Assembly: GCA_044234625.1 (NCBI GenBank)
Contig: JBIIIP010000024.1
Coordinates: 1 to 30,659, forward strand
DNA from: CACORA01 sp044234625
Lineage (GTDB): Bacteria > Planctomycetota > Planctomycetia > Pirellulales > UBA1268
DNA length: 30,659 bases
Reading direction: 5' to 3'
Of this stretch, positions 7,500 to 15,030 are shown piece after piece. The notes under the pieces were generated by a model. It made no database searches, was not told the origin of the DNA, and saw only the letters and a program-made list of their open reading frames with translations. Within the stretch, counting starts at the first letter, position 1. Every line of letters starts with the position of its first letter. The position numbers were made by a program, and so were the translations under genes.

Positions 7500-8527
7500 G
7501 GCGCCACTCCGGCCGGAGTGGCGGCCGCCTCGCCGGAGCGGAACAGGTCGGCCACGATCTCCTCCAGGGGAACGTCTTCCACCGACACGTCGCGGACGCT
7601 CTCCCCACGGAGGATTTCCGGGAGCACGTCGGCGATCCGCGAGCGGTCGATGCGGAGGATCGCCTGCGGGCCGCGGATCTCGCAGGGAAAGCCGCAGCGC
7701 TCGAGCCGGCGCGCTGAGGCGGCGTCGTCGAGGTCGAGGGTCACGATCTTGTGGGTGGTGAAGCGGTCGACGATCTGGGCGAGCGATCCGTCGTAGAGGA
7801 TGTCGCCGTGCGTGATGACCACCACCCGCTCGCACAGCGCGGCGACGTCCTTCATGTAATGCGTGGTGAGGATCACGGTGACGCGGCGATCGCGTTGCAC
7901 GTGGCGGAGAAACTCGTGGATCGTGTGCTGGGCCACGACGTCGAGGCCGATCGTGGGCTCGTCGAGGAACAGCACCTCCGGCTCGTGGAGGAGCGCCGCC
8001 ACCAGTTCCAGCTTCATGCGCTCGCCGAGCGAGAGTTCCCGCACCGGCTGGAGCATCAGTTTCCTCACGCCGAGCAGGTCGACCAGTTGGTCGCGGGTGC
8101 GGGCGAAGCGGGCGGAATCGATCCGGTAGATCTCCCGGTGGAGCCGGAAGCTCTCGGCGGCCGGCAGATCCCACCACAGATGGTTTCGCTGCCCCATTAC
8201 CAGCGCGAACCGGCGCCGGAAGGCGTCGGCCCGCTCCCAGGGCACGTGCCCGAGCACCGTCGCCGCGCCCCGCGACGGCGTGATGATGCCGGAGAGGAGC
8301 TTGAGAAAGGTCGTTTTCCCGGCACCGTTGGGGCCGAGCAGGGCGACGAATTCACCGCGGCCGACCTCCAGGTCCACTCCCCGCAGCGCCTCGACGAGGC
8401 GGCTGGATCGGTGAAACAGGCCGCGGATGCTCGCCCGCAGGCCTTCGGGCTTGTCATAGACCCGGTAGTCCTTGGCGAGGCCGGCGACACGGATGACCGG
8501 ATCGTCGACTGCCGAAGGCGTGTGCAT
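7496..8527 (-). CDS. ABC transporter ATP-binding protein (ABC-2 type exporter ATPase)
   Basis: A 343-residue nucleotide-binding subunit. The Walker A motif is GPNGAGKT at 65-72, the Q-loop is Q113 in MGQRNHLWWD, the signature is LSLGER at 165-170 (variant of LSGGQ), Walker B is VLFLDEPTIGLD at 185-196 and the switch histidine is H223 in TTHYMKD. The residue layout, including QRNHLWWDLP, is typical of ATPases paired with DUF990-like permeases. About 90 residues at the C-terminus follow the core fold. The ATG at 8527 is the first gene of the seven-gene minus-strand run and diverges from ispF across 57 bp. The apparent extension to 9115 is antisense to ispF and should be ignored. Confidence 0.93.
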   Translation of the reverse strand: MHTPSAVDDPVIRVAGLAKDYRVYDKPEGLRASIRGLFHRSSRLVEALRGVDLEVGRGEFVALLGPNGAGKTTFLKLLSGIITPSRGAATVLGHVPWERADAFRRRFALVMGQRNHLWWDLPAAESFRLHREIYRIDSARFARTRDQLVDLLGVRKLMLQPVRELSLGERMKLELVAALLHEPEVLFLDEPTIGLDVVAQHTIHEFLRHVQRDRRVTVILTTHYMKDVAALCERVVVITHGDILYDGSLAQIVDRFTTHKIVTLDLDDAASARRLERCGFPCEIRGPQAILRIDRSRIADVLPEILRGESVRDVSVEDVPLEEIVADLFRSGEAAATPAGVAP

Positions 8528-8584
8528 GGAGGGAGAGTATAAAGGAAAGTCGTCGCCGCCACCCGTTTCCTCCCGCGTCGCCCC
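8528..8584. promoter_or_regulatory. Divergent promoter region between the ABC-Ebo-like run and ispF
   Basis: These 57 bases separate two divergently transcribed units and must hold or overlap at least one promoter unless transcription enters from far away. A short AT-rich island, AGTATAAAGG at 8536-8545, stands out in the GC-rich surroundings. On the minus strand it reads TATACT, a fair -10 element, only 8-10 bp before the ABC ATPase ATG, which would give an almost leaderless message. No convincing -35 box or ribosome binding site was seen for either gene. Confidence 0.3.
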
Positions 8585-9073
8585 ATGCCCGCACACGTTC
8601 GCATCGGTCTCGGCCACGACACGCACCGCCTGGAGCCGGGCACGGCGCTGGTGCTCGGGGGGATCACGATCGAGCACGACCGCCGGGCCGTCGGCCACAG
8701 CGATGCCGACGTGCTCCTGCACGCGATCACCGACGCCCTGCTCGGCGCGGCCGCGCTGGGCGACATCGGCGAGATGTTTCCCGACACCGACTCTGCCAAC
8801 CGCGGCCGCGACTCGGCCGACATGCTCCGGGCCGCGCTGGACCGCGTCCGAGCCGCCGGATGGCGGATCGAGAATCTGGATTGCGTGATTTTCGCCCAGC
8901 GGCCCAAAATCCTCCCGCACCGGCCGGCGATTCGCCTGCGGATCGCCGAGGTGCTCGGCATCGACGTCGACGCGGTCTGGCTCAAGGCCAAGACCGGCGA
9001 AGGCGTGGGGCCGATCGGCAAGGAGGAGGCCATCGGCGCCGAGTGTGTGGTGCTGATCAGCCGGGCATCGTGA
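8585..9073 (+). CDS. ispF: 2-C-methyl-D-erythritol 2,4-cyclodiphosphate synthase
   Basis: A 162-residue enzyme of the MEP isoprenoid pathway. It converts CDP-methylerythritol 2-phosphate into the cyclic diphosphate with release of CMP. Motifs are complete: GHDTHRL at 10-16 with metal ligands D12 and H14, HSDADVLLHAITDALLGA with the third metal ligand H46, GDIGEMFPDTD, and KAKTGEGVGPIGKEEA near the C-terminus, which shapes the nucleotide pocket. Length is normal (~160). The start is the ATG at 8585; no strong ribosome binding site precedes it. cysS starts 19 bp downstream, so the two form a short operon. The isoprenoid product could in principle feed the UbiA-family enzyme encoded divergently upstream, but this is only a positional hint. 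Confidence 0.97.
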   Translation: MPAHVRIGLGHDTHRLEPGTALVLGGITIEHDRRAVGHSDADVLLHAITDALLGAAALGDIGEMFPDTDSANRGRDSADMLRAALDRVRAAGWRIENLDCVIFAQRPKILPHRPAIRLRIAEVLGIDVDAVWLKAKTGEGVGPIGKEEAIGAECVVLISRAS

Positions 9074-9092
9074 GCGAGACCAGGAGAACTTG

Positions 9093-10649
9093 ATGGCGGA
9101 GCCGACCCTTCCCACGATCGAGGTCTACAGCACGCTGACCAAGAAGAAGGCGCCGCTCGTAACCGTCACGCCCGGACGGGTGGGCATGTATCTCTGCGGC
9201 CCCACGGTCTACAAGCCGAGCCACATCGGCCACATGGTGGGGCCCGTGATCTTCGACACCGTGAAGCGGTATCTCGAATACTCCGGGTGGAAGGTAACGT
9301 GGGTCGTCAACATCACCGACGTCGACGACAAGATCATCGCCGAGAGCGCGGCCCGCGGCACCACGATGGCGAAGCTCGCCGCGGAGATGACGGCCGATTA
9401 CCTGGAAAACCTCGCCGCGCTGGGCGTCGAGAGCATCGACATGATGCCCAAGGCCACGGAGCACATCAGCACGATCATCGCCTTCATCGAGGGGCTGATC
9501 GCCAAGGGCTGCGCCTACGCCAGCGATGGTGACGTCTATTTCGACGTCACCAAGGACGCCGACTACGGCAAGCTCACCAACCGCACCGTGGAGAGCATGC
9601 AGGGCGAAGGCGGCTCGACGGCGGAGCGGAAGCGGTCGGCCGCCGACTTCGCGCTGTGGAAGCAGGCCAAGCCCGGCGAGCCCTCGTGGGAGAGCCCGTG
9701 GGGGGCGGGGCGGCCCGGCTGGCACATCGAGTGCTCGGCGATGAGCAAGGCGATCCTCGGACCCCACTTCGACATCCATGGCGGCGGCCTGGATCTCGTG
9801 TTTCCGCACCATGAGAACGAGATCGCCCAGAGCGAATCGCTCCACGATTGCCCGATGGCGACGTTTTGGATGCACAACGGCCTCATGCAGGCGGCCGGCG
9901 CCGCCGGCAAGGTGGGCGGCCGGCCGCGCGGCGCGGATGCGCCGGCCGACGACGCCGCGGCACAGGCGGCCACGAAGATCTCGAAATCCACCGGTGCCGA
10001 GCCGTTCAAGACCCTGCTGGCCCGGCATCGCCCCGAGGTGATCCGCGTCCTGCTCTTGTCCACGCACTACCGCAGCCCGATCCACTTCGGCGAGGAGCCG
10101 CTCGGCGAGAGCGCTCGCGCGATGGAGGCCTTCGAGCGGCTCTTCGCGCGGTACGAGCGGGTGGCGGGCAAGCCTTTCTACACGCTGCCCTGCCGGGATC
10201 GCCGCGCGGGCGCTGCCGCCGTGGGGGCCGCGGGGGACGAGGTCAGGGCGTTGCGGGACAAGTTCCTGGCGGCCATGGACGACGATTTCAACACGGCGAT
10301 CGCGATCGCGACGCTCTTCGACTTCGTCCGCGTGGTGAACAAATTCATCGATCAGCACGGGCTGGAGGCGAAGAAGCCGGCGGCGGAGATGGCCTCGCTC
10401 GACGCGATGCTGCTCGTGCTCCGCGAACTCACAGGCACGCTCGGATTGTTCCGCGAGCCGCCCCAGGCGGCGGCGGGCGGAGCCGACGAGGTGCTCGTGG
10501 CGAATCTCATGGAACTCGTCATCGAGATCCGGTCCAACGCCCGCAAGGCCAAGGATTTCGCCACGGCCGATCTCGTGCGGAACAAGCTCACCGCCGCAGG
10601 CATCGTGCTGGAAGACCGTCCCGACGGCACCGGCTGGAGCCGCAAGTAG
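9093..10649 (+). CDS. cysS: Cysteinyl-tRNA synthetase
   Basis: A 518-residue class I aminoacyl-tRNA synthetase that charges tRNA-Cys. The zinc ligands are C35 (MYLCGPTVY), C214, H239 and E243 (HHENE); the HIGH motif reads SHIGHM at 43-48; the KMSKS motif reads KISKS at 295-299. Residues ~267-293, between HNGLMQ and TKISKS, form an Ala/Gly-rich insertion that most members lack, where only a few residues normally separate the two. A second low-complexity insert (RDRRAGAAAVGAAGDE) follows further on. The ATG at 9093 has AGGAG six bases upstream; an in-frame TTG directly before it is unlikely to be used. It follows ispF by 19 bp and ends convergent with thiC. Confidence 0.96.
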   Translation: MAEPTLPTIEVYSTLTKKKAPLVTVTPGRVGMYLCGPTVYKPSHIGHMVGPVIFDTVKRYLEYSGWKVTWVVNITDVDDKIIAESAARGTTMAKLAAEMTADYLENLAALGVESIDMMPKATEHISTIIAFIEGLIAKGCAYASDGDVYFDVTKDADYGKLTNRTVESMQGEGGSTAERKRSAADFALWKQAKPGEPSWESPWGAGRPGWHIECSAMSKAILGPHFDIHGGGLDLVFPHHENEIAQSESLHDCPMATFWMHNGLMQAAGAAGKVGGRPRGADAPADDAAAQAATKISKSTGAEPFKTLLARHRPEVIRVLLLSTHYRSPIHFGEEPLGESARAMEAFERLFARYERVAGKPFYTLPCRDRRAGAAAVGAAGDEVRALRDKFLAAMDDDFNTAIAIATLFDFVRVVNKFIDQHGLEAKKPAAEMASLDAMLLVLRELTGTLGLFREPPQAAAGGADEVLVANLMELVIEIRSNARKAKDFATADLVRNKLTAAGIVLEDRPDGTGWSRK

Positions 10650-10734
10650 GCCCCCCCGACCTACGCGACTGACGGCTTCGGCTCCCCCCAAAAACCGCAA
10701 AAGTCGAAGCGAGGCCATCCCGCAGAACGCACCC

Positions 10735-12069
10735 CTACGGCAGCTGGATCGCCACCGGCGCGCTCGTCGCGCCCGCGGCGGCCATCTCGCGGATGTCCTG
10801 GGTGATCTTCATCGAGCAATACTTCGGCCCGCACATGCTGCAGAAGTGGGCGCTTTTGAACGTGTCCTGCGGCAGCGTCTGGTCGTGATACTTCTTCGCC
10901 GTCTCGGGATCGAGCGCCAGCCGGAACTGCTCGTTCCAGTCGAAGGAGAACCGGGCCCGTGAGAGGGCGTCGTCGCGGCCCCGCGCATTCTTGCGGTGCC
11001 GGGCGAGGTCGGCCGCATGGGCGGCGATCTTGTAGGCGATCACGCCCTGCTTCACGTCCTCGGCGTCGGGCAGCCCGAGATGCTCCTTGGGCGTCACGTA
11101 GCAGAGCATGGCCGCGCCGCTCCAGCCGGCGAGCGCCGCGCCGATAGCGCTGGTGATGTGGTCGTAGCCGGGTGCGATGTCGGTGACGAGGGGTCCGAGC
11201 ACGTAGAAGGGCGCCTCGTCGCATTCCTCCATCTGCCGTTTCACGTTCATGTCGATCTGGTCCATCGGCACGTGGCCGGGCCCCTCGACCATCACCTGGC
11301 AGCCCTTCGCCCAGGCCCGTCGCGTGAGTTCGCCGAGCACGTGCAACTCGGCGAACTGGGCCTCGTCGCTGGCGTCGGCGATCGATCCCGGGCGGAGTCC
11401 GTCGCCGAGGCTCCACGTCACGTCATACTGCCGGAAGATGTCGCACAGATCCTCGAAATGGGTGTAGAGCGGGTTCTGCTGCTTGTGCGTCATCATCCAG
11501 CGGGCGATGAGGGAGCCGCCGCGGCTGACGATGCCCGTGATCCGCTGCATCGTCAGGTGGAGGTGCTCCTGCAGAAGCCCCGCATGGACGGTCATGTAGT
11601 CGACCCCCTGCCGGGCCTGCTTTTCGCACATGTCGAGGAAGTGCTGCGGCTTCATGTCGTCGATGTCGCCGCCGAGTTCCTCCAGCATCTGGTAGATCGG
11701 CACGGTGCCGATGGGCACTGGCGAGGCGTCGATGATCGCCTGACGGATGGTGTCGATATCCTTGCCGGTGGAGAGGTCCATCACCGTGTCGGCGCCGTAA
11801 TGGACGGCCATGTGGAGCTTGTCGAGCTCCGTCTGCTTGTCGCTCGTGACGGCCGAATTCCCGATGTTGGCGTTGATCTTCGTGAGCGTTGCGATGCCGA
11901 TGGCCATCGGCTCGAGCTTCTTCGTGAGATGCACGGTGTTGGCGGGGATCACCATCCGGCCCCGGGCCACTTCGCTCTGGATCAACTCCACGGGAAGATC
12001 CTCGCGCTCGGCGACGAACTTCATCTCCGGGGTGATCTCATGGGCGCGGGCGGCTTCGATCTGGGTCAT
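10735..12069 (-). CDS. thiC: Phosphomethylpyrimidine synthase ThiC (short form)
   Basis: A 444-residue radical-SAM enzyme that rearranges aminoimidazole ribotide into hydroxymethylpyrimidine phosphate for thiamine. The 4Fe-4S motif is C-x2-C-x4-C near the C-terminus (CSMCGPKYC). Core signatures are INANIGNSAVTSD, DLSTGKDIDTIR, TVHAGL, EGPGHVPMDQI and LGPLVTDIAPGYDH. Compared with ~590-630 residues in Bacillus and E. coli, this is the shorter variant lacking the N-terminal extension. The ATG at 12069 has a GGAGAG ribosome binding site (12075-12080). The 143-bp leader shows no recognisable TPP riboswitch and holds the terminator of the upstream cytochrome gene. The 85-bp convergent gap to cysS holds a small GTAGG/CCTAC inverted repeat at 10646-10664, without a U-tract. 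Confidence 0.96.
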   Translation of the reverse strand: MTQIEAARAHEITPEMKFVAEREDLPVELIQSEVARGRMVIPANTVHLTKKLEPMAIGIATLTKINANIGNSAVTSDKQTELDKLHMAVHYGADTVMDLSTGKDIDTIRQAIIDASPVPIGTVPIYQMLEELGGDIDDMKPQHFLDMCEKQARQGVDYMTVHAGLLQEHLHLTMQRITGIVSRGGSLIARWMMTHKQQNPLYTHFEDLCDIFRQYDVTWSLGDGLRPGSIADASDEAQFAELHVLGELTRRAWAKGCQVMVEGPGHVPMDQIDMNVKRQMEECDEAPFYVLGPLVTDIAPGYDHITSAIGAALAGWSGAAMLCYVTPKEHLGLPDAEDVKQGVIAYKIAAHAADLARHRKNARGRDDALSRARFSFDWNEQFRLALDPETAKKYHDQTLPQDTFKSAHFCSMCGPKYCSMKITQDIREMAAAGATSAPVAIQLP

Positions 12070-12184
12070 CGTGGCTCTCCATCAGGACGGGGACGATCAG
12101 CGACACTACAGTAGCAAAAACCCGCTGCCTGGTGGGACCGGGACGGCGGCGACGGCGCGACGGTCGCCAGGCTCCATCCGGCTG

Positions 12185-12210
12185 AAAAACCGCCACCCGC
12201 CCGGCGGCGG
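12185..12210 (-). terminator. Intrinsic terminator after the di-haem cytochrome gene
   Basis: Read on the minus strand just after the stop codon, the RNA folds into an 8-bp GC-rich stem (one G-U pair) with a 5-nt loop, CCGCCGCC / GGTGGCGG, followed directly by five U. This is the best rho-independent terminator in the window. It separates the cytochrome transcript from thiC, implying that thiC has its own promoter between about 12070 and 12184. Confidence 0.8.
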
Positions 12211-12212
12211 AT

Positions 12213-13598
12213 TCAGAGCGTCTTCAGGTATTCCAAGACGGCGGCTTTCTCGTCTTCCGTGAGCGATTCGGGAAAATCGTGGCCAGCGGCGCTCTTGCCG
12301 TGCTTTCGCGTGTCGAACCAGCGGCGGCGCTCGGCGGCCGTCGGCTTCGCGGCCGGCAGGTCTCCCGCGGCCTCGATCTCCAGGCCGACGCGTGCGGCGT
12401 CGTAACCCGTCGGCGACCGCTTCCACACGACCGGGCGGTCGGCTGGATGGAGCACGTGCCACAGCGTGGGCACGGAGCCGTTGTGGAAATACGGTGCCGA
12501 GGCCCAGATGCCGTCGAGCGGAGGGGCGACGTAGCCCACGGGCTGCTCCCGACCCCGCACAGCGTCGGCCGCCCGGCCGTGGTCGCCAAACCAACTGTCG
12601 TTGAGGTCGCTTCGGTCACGGGCCGAGAGCGAGTCGAGGCGGACGCGGTCGGTGCCCACCTCGTCGATGGCGACGATCCGGTCGGGATAGGTGGCGTCCG
12701 CGCCGTACGTGCCGTGGCAGGCGGCGCAGTTTCGGGCGAACACGGCCTCCCCGCTCCGGGCCAACGCCGCATCGACCTCCCGTGGCCACCGCGGTGGCCG
12801 GAGCGCCGCGATCCAGGCCTCGATGGCGCGGAAGTCTTCCTCCCAGCCCCGAAACTTCTCGGGACCATTCTCCTTGACAAGCAGAAACTGCATCAGCATG
12901 CGGTGCCCCTTGGGGGCGAAGCCGTCGACGTAGAGGCTCCGCCGCCTCGCGTAGTGCCACCACGGCGGGGCATCCATGTCGTGGTGCACGAGGTCGAACC
13001 GCGGCGGCCGCTGGACGATGTTCAAATCGGCATCGCGGTGCCGCATCAGCGCCACGCCGAAGATCACCGCGTTGGTCGTGCCGTTGGTCGTGCCGAGGGG
13101 CAGGAGCAACGAGCCCAGGTCCATGTGGCCGAAGGCCTTCCGCTGCCGCACCTTCACCAGCCGCACCTCCTCGGTGAGGGTCTCGAGCGCGTAGGTGGAA
13201 TTGGGCAGGCCCGGCACCACCGTGCCGCCGACCTGCCCCTGGTGACAGGCCAGGCAGTTCATCGTCCAGGCACCGGCGGCGTCGACCACATATTGCAGCG
13301 GCTTGGACGGATCGTCGGGCCGGGACTGGAGGCCATAGCGTTCGAATGCCATTTGCCGCCGCTCCTCCGGCGTCGCCCGCGCGGCCCGGTCGCGGAGCGG
13401 CTGCTCCCACGTCGTCCACAGGTCGGCGAACACGGCCTCGTCGAAGTCGGCCGGGAGGTAGGCGTGGGTGAGCAGCAGTTCCAGGCCGCGGTTCTCGTCC
13501 GCGGCCACCGCGCATGCCGCGCCGGCCGCCACTGCGGCACACCATGCCACGCGGATGATCCACGCCGGGCGGCGACGTTCGACAGGTGTGTGTTTCAT
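12213..13598 (-). CDS. Exported di-haem c-type cytochrome (cytochrome c peroxidase/RoxA-like architecture)
   Basis: A 461-residue protein with a hydrophobic N-terminal segment (residues ~12-32, ending AVAADEN) that acts as a signal peptide. Two CxxCH haem sites are present: CLACH at 115-119 and CAACH at 291-295. A conserved APYFHNGSVPTL segment (~residue 395) is shared with di-haem peroxidase and RoxA-type proteins. The mature protein would be periplasmic or envelope-bound. An in-frame 12-bp tandem duplication encodes GTTNGTTN at ~169-176. The start chosen is the ATG at 13598; an upstream ATG at 13682 would overlap mgtE and break the signal peptide. It ends at the terminator at 12185-12210 and diverges from mgtE. 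The substrate is unknown. Confidence 0.85.
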   Translation of the reverse strand: MKHTPVERRRPAWIIRVAWCAAVAAGAACAVAADENRGLELLLTHAYLPADFDEAVFADLWTTWEQPLRDRAARATPEERRQMAFERYGLQSRPDDPSKPLQYVVDAAGAWTMNCLACHQGQVGGTVVPGLPNSTYALETLTEEVRLVKVRQRKAFGHMDLGSLLLPLGTTNGTTNAVIFGVALMRHRDADLNIVQRPPRFDLVHHDMDAPPWWHYARRRSLYVDGFAPKGHRMLMQFLLVKENGPEKFRGWEEDFRAIEAWIAALRPPRWPREVDAALARSGEAVFARNCAACHGTYGADATYPDRIVAIDEVGTDRVRLDSLSARDRSDLNDSWFGDHGRAADAVRGREQPVGYVAPPLDGIWASAPYFHNGSVPTLWHVLHPADRPVVWKRSPTGYDAARVGLEIEAAGDLPAAKPTAAERRRWFDTRKHGKSAAGHDFPESLTEDEKAAVLEYLKTL

Positions 13599-13605
13599 GG
13601 CATAC

Positions 13606-13623
13606 TTGGCCACGCGTGGCAAA
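13606..13623. promoter_or_regulatory. Near-perfect palindrome in the divergent cytochrome/mgtE promoter region
   Basis: The sequence TTGGCCACGCGTGGCAAA contains a perfect 12-bp palindrome, GCCACGCGTGGC (13609-13620), with two further T/A pairs beyond one mismatch on each side. It sits 8 bp upstream of the cytochrome ATG and about 46 bp upstream of the mgtE ATG, in a 70-bp divergent gap. The position and symmetry suit an operator for a dimeric regulator, but no regulator gene is nearby. A chance GC palindrome is possible. Confidence 0.4.
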
Positions 13624-13668
13624 ACATTTCCGCAGTATAGGCCCGCCCCTCCCATCCGGCCGCTCGCC

Positions 13669-15009
13669 ATGACCACCGCCAACCCGATCCTGATTCCCGA
13701 ACTGCGGGCGATGCTGGCGGAAGGGGATGCCGCCGGACTGCGTGAGGTGGCCGAGGAATTGCACCCGGCGACGGTGGCCGAGTTTTCCGAGGGGCTCGAC
13801 GACCGGGAACTCTGGCGGATGCTCGATGCCGTGCCTGCGGAACGGCAGGCGGAGATCTTCCCCTACTTCTCCATGCCGCGGCAGGTGGAGCTGGTGAAGG
13901 CGGCCGACCGCCAGCACCTCGCTCCGCTCCTCGAGTGGATGGCGGCCGACAACCGCGACGACCTGCTCCGCGAACTGGCCCCGGAGATGGTCGAGGAGAT
14001 CCTGCCGCTGGTGGCGAAGGCCGAGCGGCACGACATCCGCATGCTCCTCTCCTGCCCGGAGGGCTCGGCAGGATCGCTGATGACGACCGAGTATGCGTCG
14101 CTGCCGGCCGACATCACGGCCGGCGAGGCGATCACGCGGCTCCGCTCGCAGGCTCCCGACAGCGAGTCGATCTACTACATCTACGTGCTCGACCCCGAGC
14201 GCCGCCTCGTGGGGTTCGTCTCGCTCCGCGACCTGATCCTCGCCCGGCCCACGGCCCTCGTCTCCGACCTCATGCAGCGCGACGTGATCAGCGTGCGGGT
14301 CGACGAGCCGAGCGAGCAGGTCGTGGAAAAGCTCGCCCGCTTCGACTTCATCGCCATCCCCGTGGTGGACGACCGCAACCGCCTCGTCGGCATCGTCACC
14401 CACGACGACGTGCTCGACGCCGTCCGCCAGGAGGCCACCGATGACGCCCAGCGGATCGGCGGCATCGCTCCGCTCGGCGAGAGCTACCTCGAGGCCGCGC
14501 TCGTCAAGATGACGTGGAAGCGGGGCGTGTGGCTGACGATCCTCTTCGCCACCGCGGCCGTCACGGCGATGGTGCTGGCCCGGTCGCCGATCAGCCATGC
14601 CTGGCTCATCGCCTTCATCCCGCTCGTGATCGCCAGCGGGGGCAACTCCGGCAACCAGTCGGCCACGCTGGTGATCACGGCCCTTTCCACCGGCGACTGC
14701 ACGCTCTCCGACTGGCGGCGGATCCTGAAGCGGGAGTTCATCCTCGGCGGCCTGCTCGGCGGCCTCCTCGCCGTGCCCGGCTACCTGCTCGCGCTGGTGT
14801 ATGCCCCCTCCCCCGCCGAGGCGCTCGTCATCCCGTTGACGATCTTCTCGGTGGTGATGCTCGGCGCGCTCGTCGGTTCCGTGCTGCCGCTCGTCTTCCG
14901 CTCGCTGGGGCTCGACCCGGCCCTGATGAGCAACCCGTTCGTGTCGGCGATCGTCGACGTGGTGGGCATCGTGTTCTACACGGCGATCTCGGTCGTGCTG
15001 CTGGGGTGA
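13669..15009 (+). CDS. mgtE: Magnesium transporter MgtE
   Basis: A 446-residue Mg2+ channel of the inner membrane. Domains in order are a cytoplasmic helical MgtE N domain (~1-130), a pair of CBS domains (~137-195 and ~200-255), a linking plug helix, and a membrane domain with five helices (~285-446). The pore signatures are present: GGNSGNQSATL at 324-334 and NPFVSAIVDVVG near the end, where D430 corresponds to the Mg2+-selecting aspartate of Thermus MgtE. Acidic residues in the N and CBS domains would allow Mg2+ sensing as in the family. Length is normal (~450). The ATG at 13669 was chosen because the N domain begins there; the frame is open upstream to 13468 but that part is antisense to the cytochrome gene. 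It ends 21 bp from the convergent DAHP synthase. Confidence 0.96.
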   Translation: MTTANPILIPELRAMLAEGDAAGLREVAEELHPATVAEFSEGLDDRELWRMLDAVPAERQAEIFPYFSMPRQVELVKAADRQHLAPLLEWMAADNRDDLLRELAPEMVEEILPLVAKAERHDIRMLLSCPEGSAGSLMTTEYASLPADITAGEAITRLRSQAPDSESIYYIYVLDPERRLVGFVSLRDLILARPTALVSDLMQRDVISVRVDEPSEQVVEKLARFDFIAIPVVDDRNRLVGIVTHDDVLDAVRQEATDDAQRIGGIAPLGESYLEAALVKMTWKRGVWLTILFATAAVTAMVLARSPISHAWLIAFIPLVIASGGNSGNQSATLVITALSTGDCTLSDWRRILKREFILGGLLGGLLAVPGYLLALVYAPSPAEALVIPLTIFSVVMLGALVGSVLPLVFRSLGLDPALMSNPFVSAIVDVVGIVFYTAISVVLLG

Positions 15010-15030
15010 GCCGCGGCTCGCGCGGGCGCC

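Noticed and set aside
9057..10718. 553-codon minus-strand frame opposite cysS
   Set aside because: It mirrors the codon phase of cysS and lacks recognisable motifs.
10646..10734. Possible terminator in the cysS/thiC convergent gap (GTAGG/CCTAC, and GCTTCG/CGAAGC)
   Set aside because: The stems are only 5-6 bp, one overlaps the stop codon, and there is no U-tract.
12616..14598. 660-codon minus-strand frame spanning mgtE and part of the cytochrome gene
   Set aside because: It spans two real genes on opposite strands and is compositional noise.
15008..15019. Perfect 12-bp palindrome GAGCCGCGGCTC between mgtE and the DAHP synthase gene
   Set aside because: It has no loop space and no U-tract, so it is not a convincing terminator. 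It could be chance in GC-rich DNA.
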